Assembly (NCBI GenBank): GCA_964462515.1
Contig: CAYWXK010000048.1
Location: 1 to 26,623 of the forward strand
Length of the DNA: 26,623 nt
Reading direction: 5' to 3'
From: CAYWXK01 sp964462515
GTDB lineage: Bacteria > Planctomycetota > Phycisphaerae > Sedimentisphaerales > Anaerobacaceae
Shown here piece by piece: positions 6,733 to 15,088 of the stretch; within the stretch, counting starts at the first letter, position 1; every line of letters begins with the position of its first letter. Position numbers and translations under genes: made by a program. The notes under the pieces were generated by a model. The model had not been told where the DNA came from. It did not search any database and saw nothing but the letters and a program-made list of their open reading frames with translations.

Positions 6733-8166
6733 TTAGGAAATTCCCGATAGATATTTGGGCAGGACCAGTCGTATAATGAATATCCCACCGGACTGTAGCT
6801 CGACAGCAGTAGAGCCACCTAATGCTCGGATAAATCTTTCAACCAGAGCCAGGCCCAGGCCGCAGTGAGTGCCTGTATTGGCACGTGATATGTCGGCACG
6901 CCAGAAGCGGTCAAATATATGCGAGGCCTGCTCATCAGTGAGCTGGCAGCCGGTGTTTGCAATACTAATTTCTACAAAGTCGTCTCTCTGATGCGCTGTA
7001 ACCCATATTTTGCCTGCTTTGTTGGCATATTCTACGGCATTATCAAAAAGGTTTGATAGAACTATAGAAAGGCAGTCCGGGTCGGATTCACAAACTATTT
7101 TATCAGGAATACGATTATCAAAAACGATATCTCTTTCCAGTGCCCTATCTGAAAAAGACCGCCAGCAGGAATCAACCAGCTTTGCCAGTTCAATTCGCCC
7201 CTTACGGAAGGTCATCTGATGAGCATCTATCCTGGCCAGTGTCAGCAGATTGTTTGTCATTTTCTGCATACTTTTGCTGATTTCCAGACACTCCACGAGT
7301 GAATTTCGATACTCATCGGCATCACGGTTGCGCGCCAAAGTTACCTCGAGGATGGAACGCAATCCTGCCAAAGGAGTGCGCAATTCGTGGGCAACATCCG
7401 CAGTCCAACGCCGCTCGCGATTAAATGAGTCTTCCAATCTGGATAATAATTCATTCAGGCGATTTTTAATGGGGACCAGCTCACCGGGTATTGTTTCGGT
7501 GCCAATTCGAGCAGCCAGATTATCTTCTTTTATAGAAGCAATCTGGGCGGCGATTGAATTTAAAGGGTGAAGGCCGCTGCGGACCACAAAGGCAGCGATA
7601 AAAATCGATAGAGCAATTGTCCCGGCGGATGTTATGAAGAGAAGCCATTGTAGCAAGCCCAGTTGGCGGTATAACCCGCTGGCATCTCGAGCCACTACTA
7701 AAGTCAAAGCCTGCTCTTCTGTTTTCTGTTCTCCACTCACCTCGTCGCTGTCAGCGAGCCTCGGCATAAACTTAAAACCAACAGCGCGCTGCGGCTGCTT
7801 GTCTTTTTCACGCAGCACTCCAAACATAGGTGCATTGAGTGAGCCTTCAAGTCGTAAAAGTTCATTCGGACCCAGCAAAGGTGATTTTGCTGCAATAGTG
7901 CCGTCAGGCCGCCAGAGCTGGTAGTAAGTCGGAGGGTCTGTCTTTTGAAACTCAGGCATCTGCTGGACCTCGAATTCCAACTCTATCTGGTTGCCATCCT
8001 GTTCAACCGAAGCTGCTAACATTCGTGCCGTCGATAGCAGCGATTCATCGAACTGGTTAATTAAGGCGCGCCGAATCACAGAATAAACTATGAGACCAAA
8101 GACAGTCAAAAGCAGCAGGATTCCGCCGATTACGCCGATAATTAACCGATTTCGGAGCGAGCGCAT
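6733..8166 (-). CDS. Two-component sensor histidine kinase (HAMP-HisKA-HATPase)
   Basis: 477 residues. TM1 at about 9-31, an extracytoplasmic sensor region 32-168, TM2 171-195, a HAMP-like linker 196-248, and a HisKA helix with the phospho-acceptor His260 in DVAHELRTPL. The ATP-binding domain has an N box SNLFDNAVEY (N372/N376), a G1-region SIANTGCQLT where the usual Asp is replaced, an F box HIFDRFWRAD and a G2 box GTHCGLGLALVERF. The layout matches heavy-metal and envelope-stress kinases (CusS/QseC-like), but the sensor region contains no recognisable ligand motif. The start ATG overlaps the stop of the response-regulator gene by one base (TAATG), so the two are translationally coupled. Confidence 0.92.
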   Translation of the reverse strand: MRSLRNRLIIGVIGGILLLLTVFGLIVYSVIRRALINQFDESLLSTARMLAASVEQDGNQIELEFEVQQMPEFQKTDPPTYYQLWRPDGTIAAKSPLLGPNELLRLEGSLNAPMFGVLREKDKQPQRAVGFKFMPRLADSDEVSGEQKTEEQALTLVVARDASGLYRQLGLLQWLLFITSAGTIALSIFIAAFVVRSGLHPLNSIAAQIASIKEDNLAARIGTETIPGELVPIKNRLNELLSRLEDSFNRERRWTADVAHELRTPLAGLRSILEVTLARNRDADEYRNSLVECLEISKSMQKMTNNLLTLARIDAHQMTFRKGRIELAKLVDSCWRSFSDRALERDIVFDNRIPDKIVCESDPDCLSIVLSNLFDNAVEYANKAGKIWVTAHQRDDFVEISIANTGCQLTDEQASHIFDRFWRADISRANTGTHCGLGLALVERFIRALGGSTAVELQSGGIFIIRLVLPKYLSGIS

Positions 8167-8840
8167 TATGGTTGTTCCCCCAAAGTATAGCCTCGCCCTC
8201 GGACGGTGCGAATCAAGGAAGGTTTGTCTGGGCGTTCGATTTTCCTGCGCAGATAACCAATATACACGTCCGCTACATTACTGGATGCGGAAGAGTTAAA
8301 CTCATAGACGTGTTCCCATATATCCGTTCGGGACACCGTTTGGCCGGAGCGCATAGCCAAATACTCCAGGAGTGCGTATTCCCTCGGTGTAAGTTGAATT
8401 TCCTCACGGCCTCGCCAAACTCTCTGTGTCGTCAGGTCAATCCGAAGGTCCCTAATCTTAATTTGAGGATTTTTCTGGCAATAAGCTCGCCGCAAAAGTG
8501 CCCGAACCCGGGCCAATAGCTCTTCGAACGCAAAGGGTTTTATTAGATAATCATCGGCACCGAGTTCCAGACCGGCTACGCGGTCTTCAACTTTGTCTTT
8601 GGCCGTCAAAATCAAGACATGGGACTTTTGGCCTTGTCCGCGAATCTTTTTGAGTATTTCCAGTCCATCCATACCGGGCAACATAAGGTCGAGGATAATT
8701 ACGTCGTAATCATTGCCCATTGTATACCACAGGCCCTCCTGCCCATCACCTGTAGTATCCACTGCAAAACCAGCTTCGCGCAGGCCCTTGGTAAGGGATT
8801 GCTGTAAAGGCCGATAGTCTTCTATAATCAGCAGACGCAT
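8166..8840 (-). CDS. OmpR/PhoB-family response regulator
   Basis: 224 residues starting at ATG 8840; the longer open frame (to 8930) reads back through a leader hairpin and promoter and is not coding. The receiver domain has acidic pair E7/D8, phospho-acceptor D51 (ILDLMLPGMDG), T79 and K101 (KPF). The C-terminal winged helix, about 130-222, contains LTPREYALLEYLAMRSGQTV, DVYIGYLRRKI and RTVRGRGYTL, the standard OmpR-type DNA-binding domain. It pairs with the downstream kinase by a one-base overlap. OmpR-type regulators bind direct repeats spaced about 11 bp; two such repeats with the same sequence occur at 13609-13630 and 15188-15209. They are plausible targets of this protein, but this is inference. 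Confidence 0.93.
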   Translation of the reverse strand: MRLLIIEDYRPLQQSLTKGLREAGFAVDTTGDGQEGLWYTMGNDYDVIILDLMLPGMDGLEILKKIRGQGQKSHVLILTAKDKVEDRVAGLELGADDYLIKPFAFEELLARVRALLRRAYCQKNPQIKIRDLRIDLTTQRVWRGREEIQLTPREYALLEYLAMRSGQTVSRTDIWEHVYEFNSSASSNVADVYIGYLRRKIERPDKPSLIRTVRGRGYTLGEQP

Positions 8841-8852
8841 AAGAATACCCAC

Positions 8853-8890
8853 AAAAAAACACCTCTGAGCAATAGCACCTTGTTGCTCAG
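8853..8890 (-). terminator. Leader hairpin plus T-run upstream of the response regulator
   Basis: On the minus strand CTGAGCAA (8890-8883), a 10-base loop, TTGCTCAG (8872-8865), then AGGTG and seven T's (8859-8853). It could terminate read-through from the TPR operon, act as an attenuator, or stabilise the 5' end of the regulator mRNA, since the predicted start of transcription is at about 8892. The 5-base gap before the T-run is longer than usual. Confidence 0.4.
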
Positions 8891-8898
8891 TGCCGCGT

Positions 8899-8927
8899 AT
8901 TTTACTCATAAAAACGCTATGTGTCAT
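8899..8927 (-). promoter_or_regulatory. Candidate promoter of the response regulator/kinase operon
   Basis: On the minus strand ATGACA (8927-8922), a 17-bp spacer and TAAAAT (8904-8899): five of six consensus bases in each box. Transcription would begin just before the leader hairpin. Confidence 0.55.
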
Positions 8928-9060
8928 CACTTTTGCCGCGTTTAATTGTCCTTTTCATTACCGCCATCGTAAGCGTCCTCGACTTGTTTTCTAAGGAACT
9001 GTCCTGCAGCTACTTTTATCTCAACCTCTTTTCATTCTTTTAAAAAATGATTCTTCCGTT

Positions 9061-10893
9061 CTATTCCTTCACGATGAGTTTTTGTAATTCTCGTTTTGCA
9101 TCTGTGTTGCCCGGTTGAATCTCCAAAACGCGCTGAAAACATTCCCTGGCTTGTTCTTTCTGCTCTATTTTCAAGTATGCGTAGCCCATATTGAGCAGCG
9201 ATTTCCAGTGTTTCGGCTGTTTCTCACAGACGGTTTTATATGTTGCGATCGCATCTGCAAACCTGTTGAGCTTGCCGTATGCGACACCGAGGTTGTATCT
9301 GGCGGTAGCGTTTCCGGGTTCCAATTGGATTTCTTTTTGAAGCCACGGTATGGCTTCGGCGGCACGGCCGATTTGGGAGTAGATATAAGCGATAGCTGAT
9401 ATGGCATTTGCATCTTCCGGGGCAAGTTTTTCCAGTTTTATCGCCTCGGAGACAGCCGGGTCTTTTTCGCCCAGCCTTGCATACAGAATACCGAGGCGTT
9501 GGCGGGCAGGGAGACGAGTCGGGTCCCTGTCGAGGACATCCCTGAAGGATGCTGCCGCCTCCTTCTCTTTTCCAAGGTTCGAGAGAGCTATCGCCCGGTT
9601 AAAACGGGCTGGTATCGACTCGGGGTCAATTCGAGCAGCTTCGTTATAGTAGTCCAAGGCCTCCGCATAACGGCCCTGATCCGCGTATAGAACACCCAAG
9701 CTGTTCCACGCCTCAGCAAGCCGGGGGGCAACCTCAATAGTTCGCTTAAGGAAATACTCAGCTTTTTCGGTGTCTTTCCGCTCTTTATAAATGCGGCCCA
9801 GATACATCAGCGCCTTTGTATTTTCCGGTTCGAGCGTCAGAACCTTTTCATAGGCCGAAATGGCACTGTCCTGATTGCCCAGCTTTCCCGAAACCACTGC
9901 AAGGTTGAAAAACACCTTCACCATATTGGGGTCCGTTTGAGCCGCCTTTGTATAGCTTGACGCCGCATCCTCGAGTCTGCCGGACTTGGAATATAATCGC
10001 CCTAAATTGAAGTGAGCGGTAGCCGACTCCGGATTCAAACGAGCGGCTTTTTCCAGTTCCGAAATCGCACTGTCAATATCACCGTGGTCATCGAGCGCTA
10101 ATGACAGATTGATTCTGGCCTCGATGTAATCGGGTTTCAATATAATTGCCTGGCGATAGGCCGATATTGAGTCGTCGATACGGTTTCTTTGAGAAAGCAC
10201 AAAACCCAGTTGAAAATAGGCCTTTGCTTCAGTTTCGCCACCGCCCCCTTTTGTTGCCTGCCTGAAGTAATTTTCGGCAGACTCAAAATTCTCCGTTTTT
10301 AGATAGATAACACCGAGATTGTAAAGAGCGCGGGTATATGTGGGCTTTATTTCTATAGCGCGCTTATAGGATTTTATCGCACCGAGGGGGTCACCGGACA
10401 GCGACCTTGCTACGCCGAGATTACAGTGGGAACGGGCATTGTTGGGATCTAATTCGATAGCTCTTGACAGGACACTTATAGCTTCGTCCGGCTTTTCGAC
10501 CGAAGTCAGGGCAGACCCCAGCTCAGTCATAATATCTGCGTTCTGCGGCTGTTGTATCAGACCGGCCTTCAACATATCTATCGCCTGGGCTGGCTTCCCG
10601 TCGCGCATCAGGTGGATTGCTTCCATAAGAATGGGGCTGCTCGTTTCAATGTAGTCTTCATCCAGCATAAATTTGGCTGCTTTAGGGGAATCCTGCATGT
10701 CGATGTATCGTTTGTCCTGCTGTGGCTGTGCCTGGAGTCCAGGTTTGAGTTCGGTCAAAACTGTAACGTCCTCGACCGGTATAATATCCTGCGGGCCGTT
10801 GCTGCTGCATTGGTGCCACGCGATAAGAGAAGCTGTGACCACAAAACACGCTACCCCGGCAATAAACAGATGGTCTTTCCAATTCTGTCTCAA
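9061..10893 (-). CDS. Membrane-anchored tetratricopeptide-repeat protein (about 15 TPRs)
   Basis: 610 residues. It starts at TTG 10893, whose TTGA overlaps the TGA stop of the ATP-grasp gene; GAGGAT lies 9 bases upstream and there is no closer ATG. Residues ~9-27 form an N-terminal membrane helix or uncleaved signal, followed by a ~60-residue linker. From about residue 88 to 605 there are about 15 consecutive 34-residue TPR units (for example ALYNLGVIYLKTENFESAEN, AWNSLGVLYADQGRYAEALD, ARYNLGVAYGKLNRFADAIA). A repeat scaffold facing the periplasm is the likely topology. It is coupled to the ATP-grasp/transglutaminase-like pair, so it may position the substrate protein or peptide for that pathway. 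This role is inferred from context only. Confidence 0.85.
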   Translation of the reverse strand: MRQNWKDHLFIAGVACFVVTASLIAWHQCSSNGPQDIIPVEDVTVLTELKPGLQAQPQQDKRYIDMQDSPKAAKFMLDEDYIETSSPILMEAIHLMRDGKPAQAIDMLKAGLIQQPQNADIMTELGSALTSVEKPDEAISVLSRAIELDPNNARSHCNLGVARSLSGDPLGAIKSYKRAIEIKPTYTRALYNLGVIYLKTENFESAENYFRQATKGGGGETEAKAYFQLGFVLSQRNRIDDSISAYRQAIILKPDYIEARINLSLALDDHGDIDSAISELEKAARLNPESATAHFNLGRLYSKSGRLEDAASSYTKAAQTDPNMVKVFFNLAVVSGKLGNQDSAISAYEKVLTLEPENTKALMYLGRIYKERKDTEKAEYFLKRTIEVAPRLAEAWNSLGVLYADQGRYAEALDYYNEAARIDPESIPARFNRAIALSNLGKEKEAAASFRDVLDRDPTRLPARQRLGILYARLGEKDPAVSEAIKLEKLAPEDANAISAIAYIYSQIGRAAEAIPWLQKEIQLEPGNATARYNLGVAYGKLNRFADAIATYKTVCEKQPKHWKSLLNMGYAYLKIEQKEQARECFQRVLEIQPGNTDAKRELQKLIVKE

Positions 10894-11786
10894 GATTTTT
10901 TATCCTCGTATAGTTTCTTTGCCAACCCTTCTCTGTTGGCCAGTTGAATAGTAAGCCCAGGCCTGGCATTAAGCTCAATAACAACAGGACCGAGACGTTT
11001 ATCTATCACAATATCGACACCTACATAACCAAGCTCAATACATCGCGCAGCCCTTGAGGATATTTCCAACACATCCTTCCATGCAGGTATCTTTATCCGT
11101 GGAAGGATTTGGCCAGTATCAGGATGCTTTGTGATGTTTTGGTTACCCAATACAGCGTGAGTTGTCTGACCTGTTTGCATATCAATACCAAGCGCAAAAG
11201 CGCCCTGATGGAGATTTGAACGTCCACGAGACCGTTGAGTAGGCAATCGCGTCATTGCCATTGCCGGCTGACCTTGACACATTATAACCCTGATATCCGG
11301 GACACCTCTGTAGGACAGCCCTCCCAGAATATCCTCGGGTTCCAGAAGCTGTTCCAGAAAAGCCCTGTCCGAGAGTTTCTCTAAGGAGAACAGGCCTGAG
11401 AGAATATAGCTAATGTGTGTTTTTAGGTCCTCTATGCCAAAGGGTGTCCAGCCGGTTTGGCCGATAGTGGTCAATCTGCCTGCGTAGTCCCGGCGAACAA
11501 TCAGTATCCCACGCCCGCCAAATCCCTGTGCTGGCTTAACGGCAAAACCGTCAACAGCCCCAATACGCACTTCTATATCTTTCAGCTCCCAATGGCTGCG
11601 AAAAATCGTCAGCGTAGGCGGAGTCGGCACTCCAGCGGCGCTGAGTATTTCTTTTGCAATAAGTTTGTCGTCGGCCGTTGGAAAATACTTCCTGCGATTG
11701 AGCTTATAAACGAATTCCAGGTTGCGAGCATTGATGCCGAGAACATCATCGCCGAGGTGCATAACTCTGGAAAAGAATTTGAACAT
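10890..11786 (-). CDS. RimK-related ATP-grasp ligase (alpha-L-glutamate ligase-like)
   Basis: 298 residues. ATP-grasp landmarks: FAVKPAQGFGGRGILIV (81-97, nucleotide-binding Lys84 and glycine loop), FLEQLLEPED (143-152), PDIRVIMCQGQPAMAMTRLP (163-182), GYVGVDIVID (253-262) and the metal-binding ELNARPGL (271-278, E271/N273). This matches the 'alpha-L-glutamate ligase-like' family that is typically encoded next to a membrane protein with an inactive transglutaminase domain and seven TM helices, as here. The reaction would be ATP-dependent amide bond formation between an amino acid and a carboxylate of a protein or peptide; the substrate is unknown. The start ATG lies 2 bp after the preceding stop with GGAAGGA upstream, so the genes are cotranscribed. 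Confidence 0.85.
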   Translation of the reverse strand: MFKFFSRVMHLGDDVLGINARNLEFVYKLNRRKYFPTADDKLIAKEILSAAGVPTPPTLTIFRSHWELKDIEVRIGAVDGFAVKPAQGFGGRGILIVRRDYAGRLTTIGQTGWTPFGIEDLKTHISYILSGLFSLEKLSDRAFLEQLLEPEDILGGLSYRGVPDIRVIMCQGQPAMAMTRLPTQRSRGRSNLHQGAFALGIDMQTGQTTHAVLGNQNITKHPDTGQILPRIKIPAWKDVLEISSRAARCIELGYVGVDIVIDKRLGPVVIELNARPGLTIQLANREGLAKKLYEDKKS

Positions 11787-11788
11787 GG

Positions 11789-13375
11789 TTATCGTTCCTT
11801 CCTGAATATTAATCCTCGGAAACGCATATACTCACCAAATCTCATACCGGTCCACCTGCCGACAATCACGAATGCGGCAACAACAAGGAGAAGCGTCTCC
11901 GGAAAAGTAACCACAACTATCTGCAGCGGCTGCCAATTCATGACCGCAAATGCGCCTGCAATCACGAACACGGTTCCGATAACAACCTTTATAGCTTTTC
12001 CAAATCCCTCTTCCTCCCAAATGATGGCGAAACGCTCCACAGTCAGAGTCAATATCATGAGAGGAAAAGTGCTTGCCCTTGTGGGCAGGACCTGGCCTGT
12101 TGCAACACCTAAGAGGATGGCAGCCATTATGAACGTTACAGTGGCCGTCATAAGGATAGCAAGCTTCGGTGTATGCAATAACTGAAACCACTGCAGACCG
12201 CACCGAATAATTCCACCGCACAATAGGATAGCCAGAAAAAGCATCAATCCCCAGGCAAGCCCGGTATCCCTGAATGCCACCGCCATCAGCGCGGGCATAA
12301 ACGTTCCGAAAGTCTCTATTCCGATTACGTTCCTCGCCAATACAACAACTAACGCCCCAAACGGAATCATCAGTATAATCTTCAGCAGATTAAGCGGTAT
12401 TCGAACCTGCTCGAATGCCCACCACAAGCTAAGTGTTCCGGCCGGAAACTTTTTAGCTGCCTGCATCGCCTCTGCCGGCGGGGCCAGCACCTTCTTCCCG
12501 TGGAAGGAGTAGTTGAAGTTAATGTCCGCACTGTGGGTTAATAGAGGTTGGTCTCCATAATAGAGGATGAGATAGTGTGAAGGAATCTCGGCAAAATATC
12601 CATTTAATGGACAGAAAGGAACCCATCTTCCAGCAATCCACACCTCCACCCAAATATGGCTCGACCGCCAGGTCCCCTCTTTCAGAATCAAACCACCTAC
12701 AAGTCGCGCTGGTATGCCTCCCGCTCTGCAAAGGGCTGTGAAAAGCCTGGACTTTCCACCACACGATGCTTCGCCCAGACGCAGTGTTGTTATCGCATCG
12801 GTTGTGCCTTTAAGCTCAACAGTTCGGACCACCTTCGAAGTATAGTCAAAGGCAGCACGGACTATGGCAGTTGCGTTCCCACGGTCCGAAGCAGATACTA
12901 ATTGTTCGAAAAGATTCTTGACCTCTGCTGAATCTGCCTGAATGTATTCTGAAGGAAGAAGATAGGATTCCATCTCCGCTGGAACCCCCTTGGGCAGGTC
13001 TATTTGCGGTAATAATTTGTACCTTCTTGCTTCTGCGCGTACTGTTCCAGAATAAACCAGGGCATAATAGCCCGTTGCATTGCTTTTCTCCCAAATCCCC
13101 CACCGATTAGCCCCCTCACGGCTGATATGAAACGCGAACTCCGGCGACCCGAAAAACTCCTCTCTGACTATCTGGCGGTCTATCTGCGGTGGAAGTGCAA
13201 TACGTAATTGAACGTCATCATTATGAGCAGTGAAGCTCATATTTAACAAGAGTTCGTAATGTCTTTGCGGCAAAGCCCGGGAAATGGCACCCCCAAAATT
13301 GTGAATCTTGTAAAACAATAAGGAGTAACAGATGCCGACCAACAGTAATACCGCAATCTTATCCCTGGTACGCAC
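11789..13375 (-). CDS. Transglutaminase-like domain fused to seven TM helices (UUP1-type)
   Basis: 528 residues from GTG 13375. TM helix at 7-22; an extracytoplasmic region ~30-165; a transglutaminase-like domain ~165-275; then about seven membrane helices between 329 and 506 (including LNLLKIILMIPFGALVVVLA and LQIVVVTFPETLLLVVAAF). The family is annotated as inactive transglutaminase because its catalytic residues are usually lost. In this protein two positions of the Cys-His-Asp triad look present: Cys205 in GEASCGGKSRLFTALCRAGG and His240 in SSHIWVEVW. The third is changed: WVPFCPLNGYF has Cys255 where active enzymes have Asp (FDP). It is first in the operon with the ATP-grasp ligase (2-bp gap) and the TPR protein, a linkage known for the first two. 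Confidence 0.85.
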   Translation of the reverse strand: MRTRDKIAVLLLVGICYSLLFYKIHNFGGAISRALPQRHYELLLNMSFTAHNDDVQLRIALPPQIDRQIVREEFFGSPEFAFHISREGANRWGIWEKSNATGYYALVYSGTVRAEARRYKLLPQIDLPKGVPAEMESYLLPSEYIQADSAEVKNLFEQLVSASDRGNATAIVRAAFDYTSKVVRTVELKGTTDAITTLRLGEASCGGKSRLFTALCRAGGIPARLVGGLILKEGTWRSSHIWVEVWIAGRWVPFCPLNGYFAEIPSHYLILYYGDQPLLTHSADINFNYSFHGKKVLAPPAEAMQAAKKFPAGTLSLWWAFEQVRIPLNLLKIILMIPFGALVVVLARNVIGIETFGTFMPALMAVAFRDTGLAWGLMLFLAILLCGGIIRCGLQWFQLLHTPKLAILMTATVTFIMAAILLGVATGQVLPTRASTFPLMILTLTVERFAIIWEEEGFGKAIKVVIGTVFVIAGAFAVMNWQPLQIVVVTFPETLLLVVAAFVIVGRWTGMRFGEYMRFRGLIFRKER

Positions 13376-13608
13376 AGTTTTCGCCTTTATTCATCCGGAA
13401 TTTCCGTTATATATAGCTAAAAGTGTAAAACTATTGAACTCAACAGTTTTTGATTTTGCGCTTTGAGCTTTAAGTTTCTTTACCGTTACCGTTTGCCCCA
13501 TTTCGTGCAACTATTGCAGCCATAACCGGCCACAATCGTTAGGCAGCTCTGTGTGCCACGATACATCTCTACACACGCTTCGCAAGGCTACATGCTACCA
13601 AGCCAAAA

Positions 13609-13630
13609 GATGAGAAAACGATGAGAACGA
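13609..13630 (-). promoter_or_regulatory. OmpR-type direct repeat upstream of the transglutaminase operon
   Basis: On the plus strand GATGAGAAAAC GATGAGAACGA: two copies of GATGAGAA exactly 11 bp apart; on the minus strand TTCTCATCG-TT-TTCTCATC. It matches the 15188-15209 site, including flanking A/T tracts. It lies about 235 bp upstream of the GTG at 13375, so a distal promoter (TAGCAT near 13590) would be needed. Confidence 0.5.
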
Positions 13631-13679
13631 AGACTTTCTTACATTTTCTATATCGGAGCTGGATTGAAACCTGTTCGGA

Positions 13680-13704
13680 CAGACAGACCGCGTAGGTCTG
13701 TCTG
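13680..13704. repeat. Hairpin CAGACAGACC-GCGTA-GGTCTGTCTG
   Basis: A perfect 10-bp stem with a 5-base loop, 20 bp downstream of the LamG-like gene's stop. It could end that transcript, but there is no T-run on the minus strand; a dispersed palindromic repeat is equally likely. Confidence 0.6.
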
Positions 13705-13723
13705 CCCGTTGTCCAGCACAGGT

Positions 13724-14551
13724 CTATGGGTTGGCCTTCTTGGTGTTTGAGTCTTTGATGCCGGCCTTGTCCTTGTTGGACTCGGCTCTTTCCGGTCGAG
13801 GACTCTGCGGGCGGATCCCCCGAACCCGGAGGTCGTCAAACGCCGCCGCAGCATCGCCTCTGGTGCACAGCCCTATCGTCCCAGCATTAGCCAAGGTGGT
13901 GTCATTGACGTCGATGAGCTTTTTGCCGTCCAGAGACGCCACGATTTTGTCGCCCTGATGGTTGACCTTGATTGTGTGCCAAGCATTGGGATCGACCTTG
14001 ACATTCGCGGTGGCCAGTCGCTTGGGCTTGCCGTCCTTGATGCAATAGACGCGGATATTTTTCGAGAGCGGGGTCCAACGGGCCAGGTAATAGTTGTTGG
14101 GATCCACCGCACGCCAGAGTAAACCGCTGCCCTTATTCTTCTTGCCGGAGATCACCCTGACCTTCACTTCCAGGTCCAAGTTCTTCAGCTTGGCACCCTC
14201 CGCCATGAGTAGGTTGAAGGTGTTGCTGGTGTTTTGGGTCTTGGTCAGGGCCACAACATTGGGGGCACTGGGGGCGGTGGCGTCAGCGATGACCTCCCAC
14301 TTGCCGGGTTTGCCCTTGCTGCCGGTCTCGGCGACCTTCCAGCCGGTAGGCACAGCCCCAACCTTCTCTTTGTCGAAATTCCAACTGGTCGCTCCACGGC
14401 TCCCGCTCTGGTTGGGCCGGTCCGCCTTGCCCTGGGCTGGGGCGTCCGATGAGGGCTTGCCTTCTTTCGGCGGGGCAGCCCAACTGGGCCCACAGACCAG
14501 TCCGATGGTAGCCAAGACCACCAGGCACTTGCTAAGATTTGACCACTTCAT
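13724..14551 (-). CDS. Secreted LamG/GH16-like (DUF1080-type) jelly-roll protein
   Basis: 275 residues starting at ATG 14551 with GGGAGG six bases upstream. Signal peptide ~1-25 (CGPSWAA/PPK). After a Ser/Pro/Gly-rich linker, the region ~50-245 has the concanavalin-A-like pattern of DUF1080/LamG domains: WNFDKEKVGAVPTGWKVAE, NTFNLLMAEG, LDLEVKVRVISGKKNKGSGL, WRAVDPNNYYLARWTP, WHTIKVNHQGDKIVASLDG, GTIGLCTRGDAAAAFDDLRV. The likely role is carbohydrate binding or hydrolysis outside the cell; no catalytic acid pair is evident. The C-terminal ~30 residues are charged and low-complexity. The gene is visibly richer in G+C than its neighbours. It follows the PepSY gene by 48 bp and is probably cotranscribed with it. 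Confidence 0.7.
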   Translation of the reverse strand: MKWSNLSKCLVVLATIGLVCGPSWAAPPKEGKPSSDAPAQGKADRPNQSGSRGATSWNFDKEKVGAVPTGWKVAETGSKGKPGKWEVIADATAPSAPNVVALTKTQNTSNTFNLLMAEGAKLKNLDLEVKVRVISGKKNKGSGLLWRAVDPNNYYLARWTPLSKNIRVYCIKDGKPKRLATANVKVDPNAWHTIKVNHQGDKIVASLDGKKLIDVNDTTLANAGTIGLCTRGDAAAAFDDLRVRGIRPQSPRPERAESNKDKAGIKDSNTKKANP

Positions 14552-14599
14552 AAACAACCTCCCTTATATCAAAGACCGATAGTTCTGTAACCTGCCTCG

Positions 14600-15088
14600 T
14601 TATTTTTCTTCTTCGATGATTTTGCCCGTCTCCGTAAGCTTCAAAGCAATCGTAGCTCCGGCTTTGCTGCCTTCTACCTCATAGAATGTCTTGCCCTTCT
14701 CGATTTCCCTGGATGCTTTTAAGCCTTCGGCAGAACCGAAGTATTTCTGGACGGCAGTTTTCACCGCAACCGGCAGCGAGTCATACACAATGCTCTCCTC
14801 TCTGGTGAGCACCTTGCCATCGCTGGCGACGTCATACTCCACGTCTTTGTCTTTCACTTTCGCCTCAACATCGTAGATTGCCTTGCCGTCCTGCTCTTCC
14901 TTTTCAATCTTCTTGATTTCTCCGCCGGCGGTCAACCTCTCAATAACAGTACGAGCAGGCGAGGGAATCTCTGACAGCGACACCAGCTGGCCGGGCGCCT
15001 CCTTTTTTGCTCCATGTCCAGATATGGCAGCGCAACCCGAAATCCCAACCATCAGGACAGCAATCAGTTTCAAATATCTACCTTTCAT
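14600..15088 (-). CDS. PepSY-like (DUF2874-type) lipoprotein
   Basis: 162 residues with lipobox VGISGC, acylated Cys19. The mature part carries two similar units: IPSPARTVIERLTAGGEIKK, ...AIYDVEAKVKDKDVEYDVA, DGKVLTREE; and LPVAVKTAVQKYFG, ...KTFYEVEGSKAG, KLTETGKIIEEEK. This is the duplicated PepSY-like fold of periplasmic proteins often controlled by, and encoded near, OmpR-type two-component systems. Function is unproven; peptidase inhibition or small-ligand sensing has been suggested for the family. RBS AAGGAG precedes the ATG. A promoter-like TAATAT with an adjacent OmpR-type repeat lies about 100 bp upstream. Confidence 0.75.
   Translation of the reverse strand: MKGRYLKLIAVLMVGISGCAAISGHGAKKEAPGQLVSLSEIPSPARTVIERLTAGGEIKKIEKEEQDGKAIYDVEAKVKDKDVEYDVASDGKVLTREESIVYDSLPVAVKTAVQKYFGSAEGLKASREIEKGKTFYEVEGSKAGATIALKLTETGKIIEEEK

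Larger units (their letters stand above)
13376..13723. other. Intergenic region with operator-like repeats and a hairpin
   Basis: 348 bp without a gene. It contains a 25-base hairpin at 13680-13704 just after the LamG-like gene, the 11-bp-period direct repeat at 13609-13630, and a weak minus-strand promoter candidate near 13401-13430 (TTCAAT, 17 bp, TATATA). The rest, for example 13440-13600, shows nothing I can name. Confidence 0.5.

Noticed and set aside
8841..8930. N-terminal extension of the response regulator (MMTHSVFMSK...)
   Set aside because: The extension overlaps a good promoter and hairpin and precedes the canonical receiver start MRLLIIED, so ATG 8840 is preferred.
13401..13430. 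Proximal promoter for the transglutaminase operon (TTCAAT-17-TATATA)
   Set aside because: The -10 is good but the -35 matches only half of the consensus; mentioned in the region entry but not listed as a feature.
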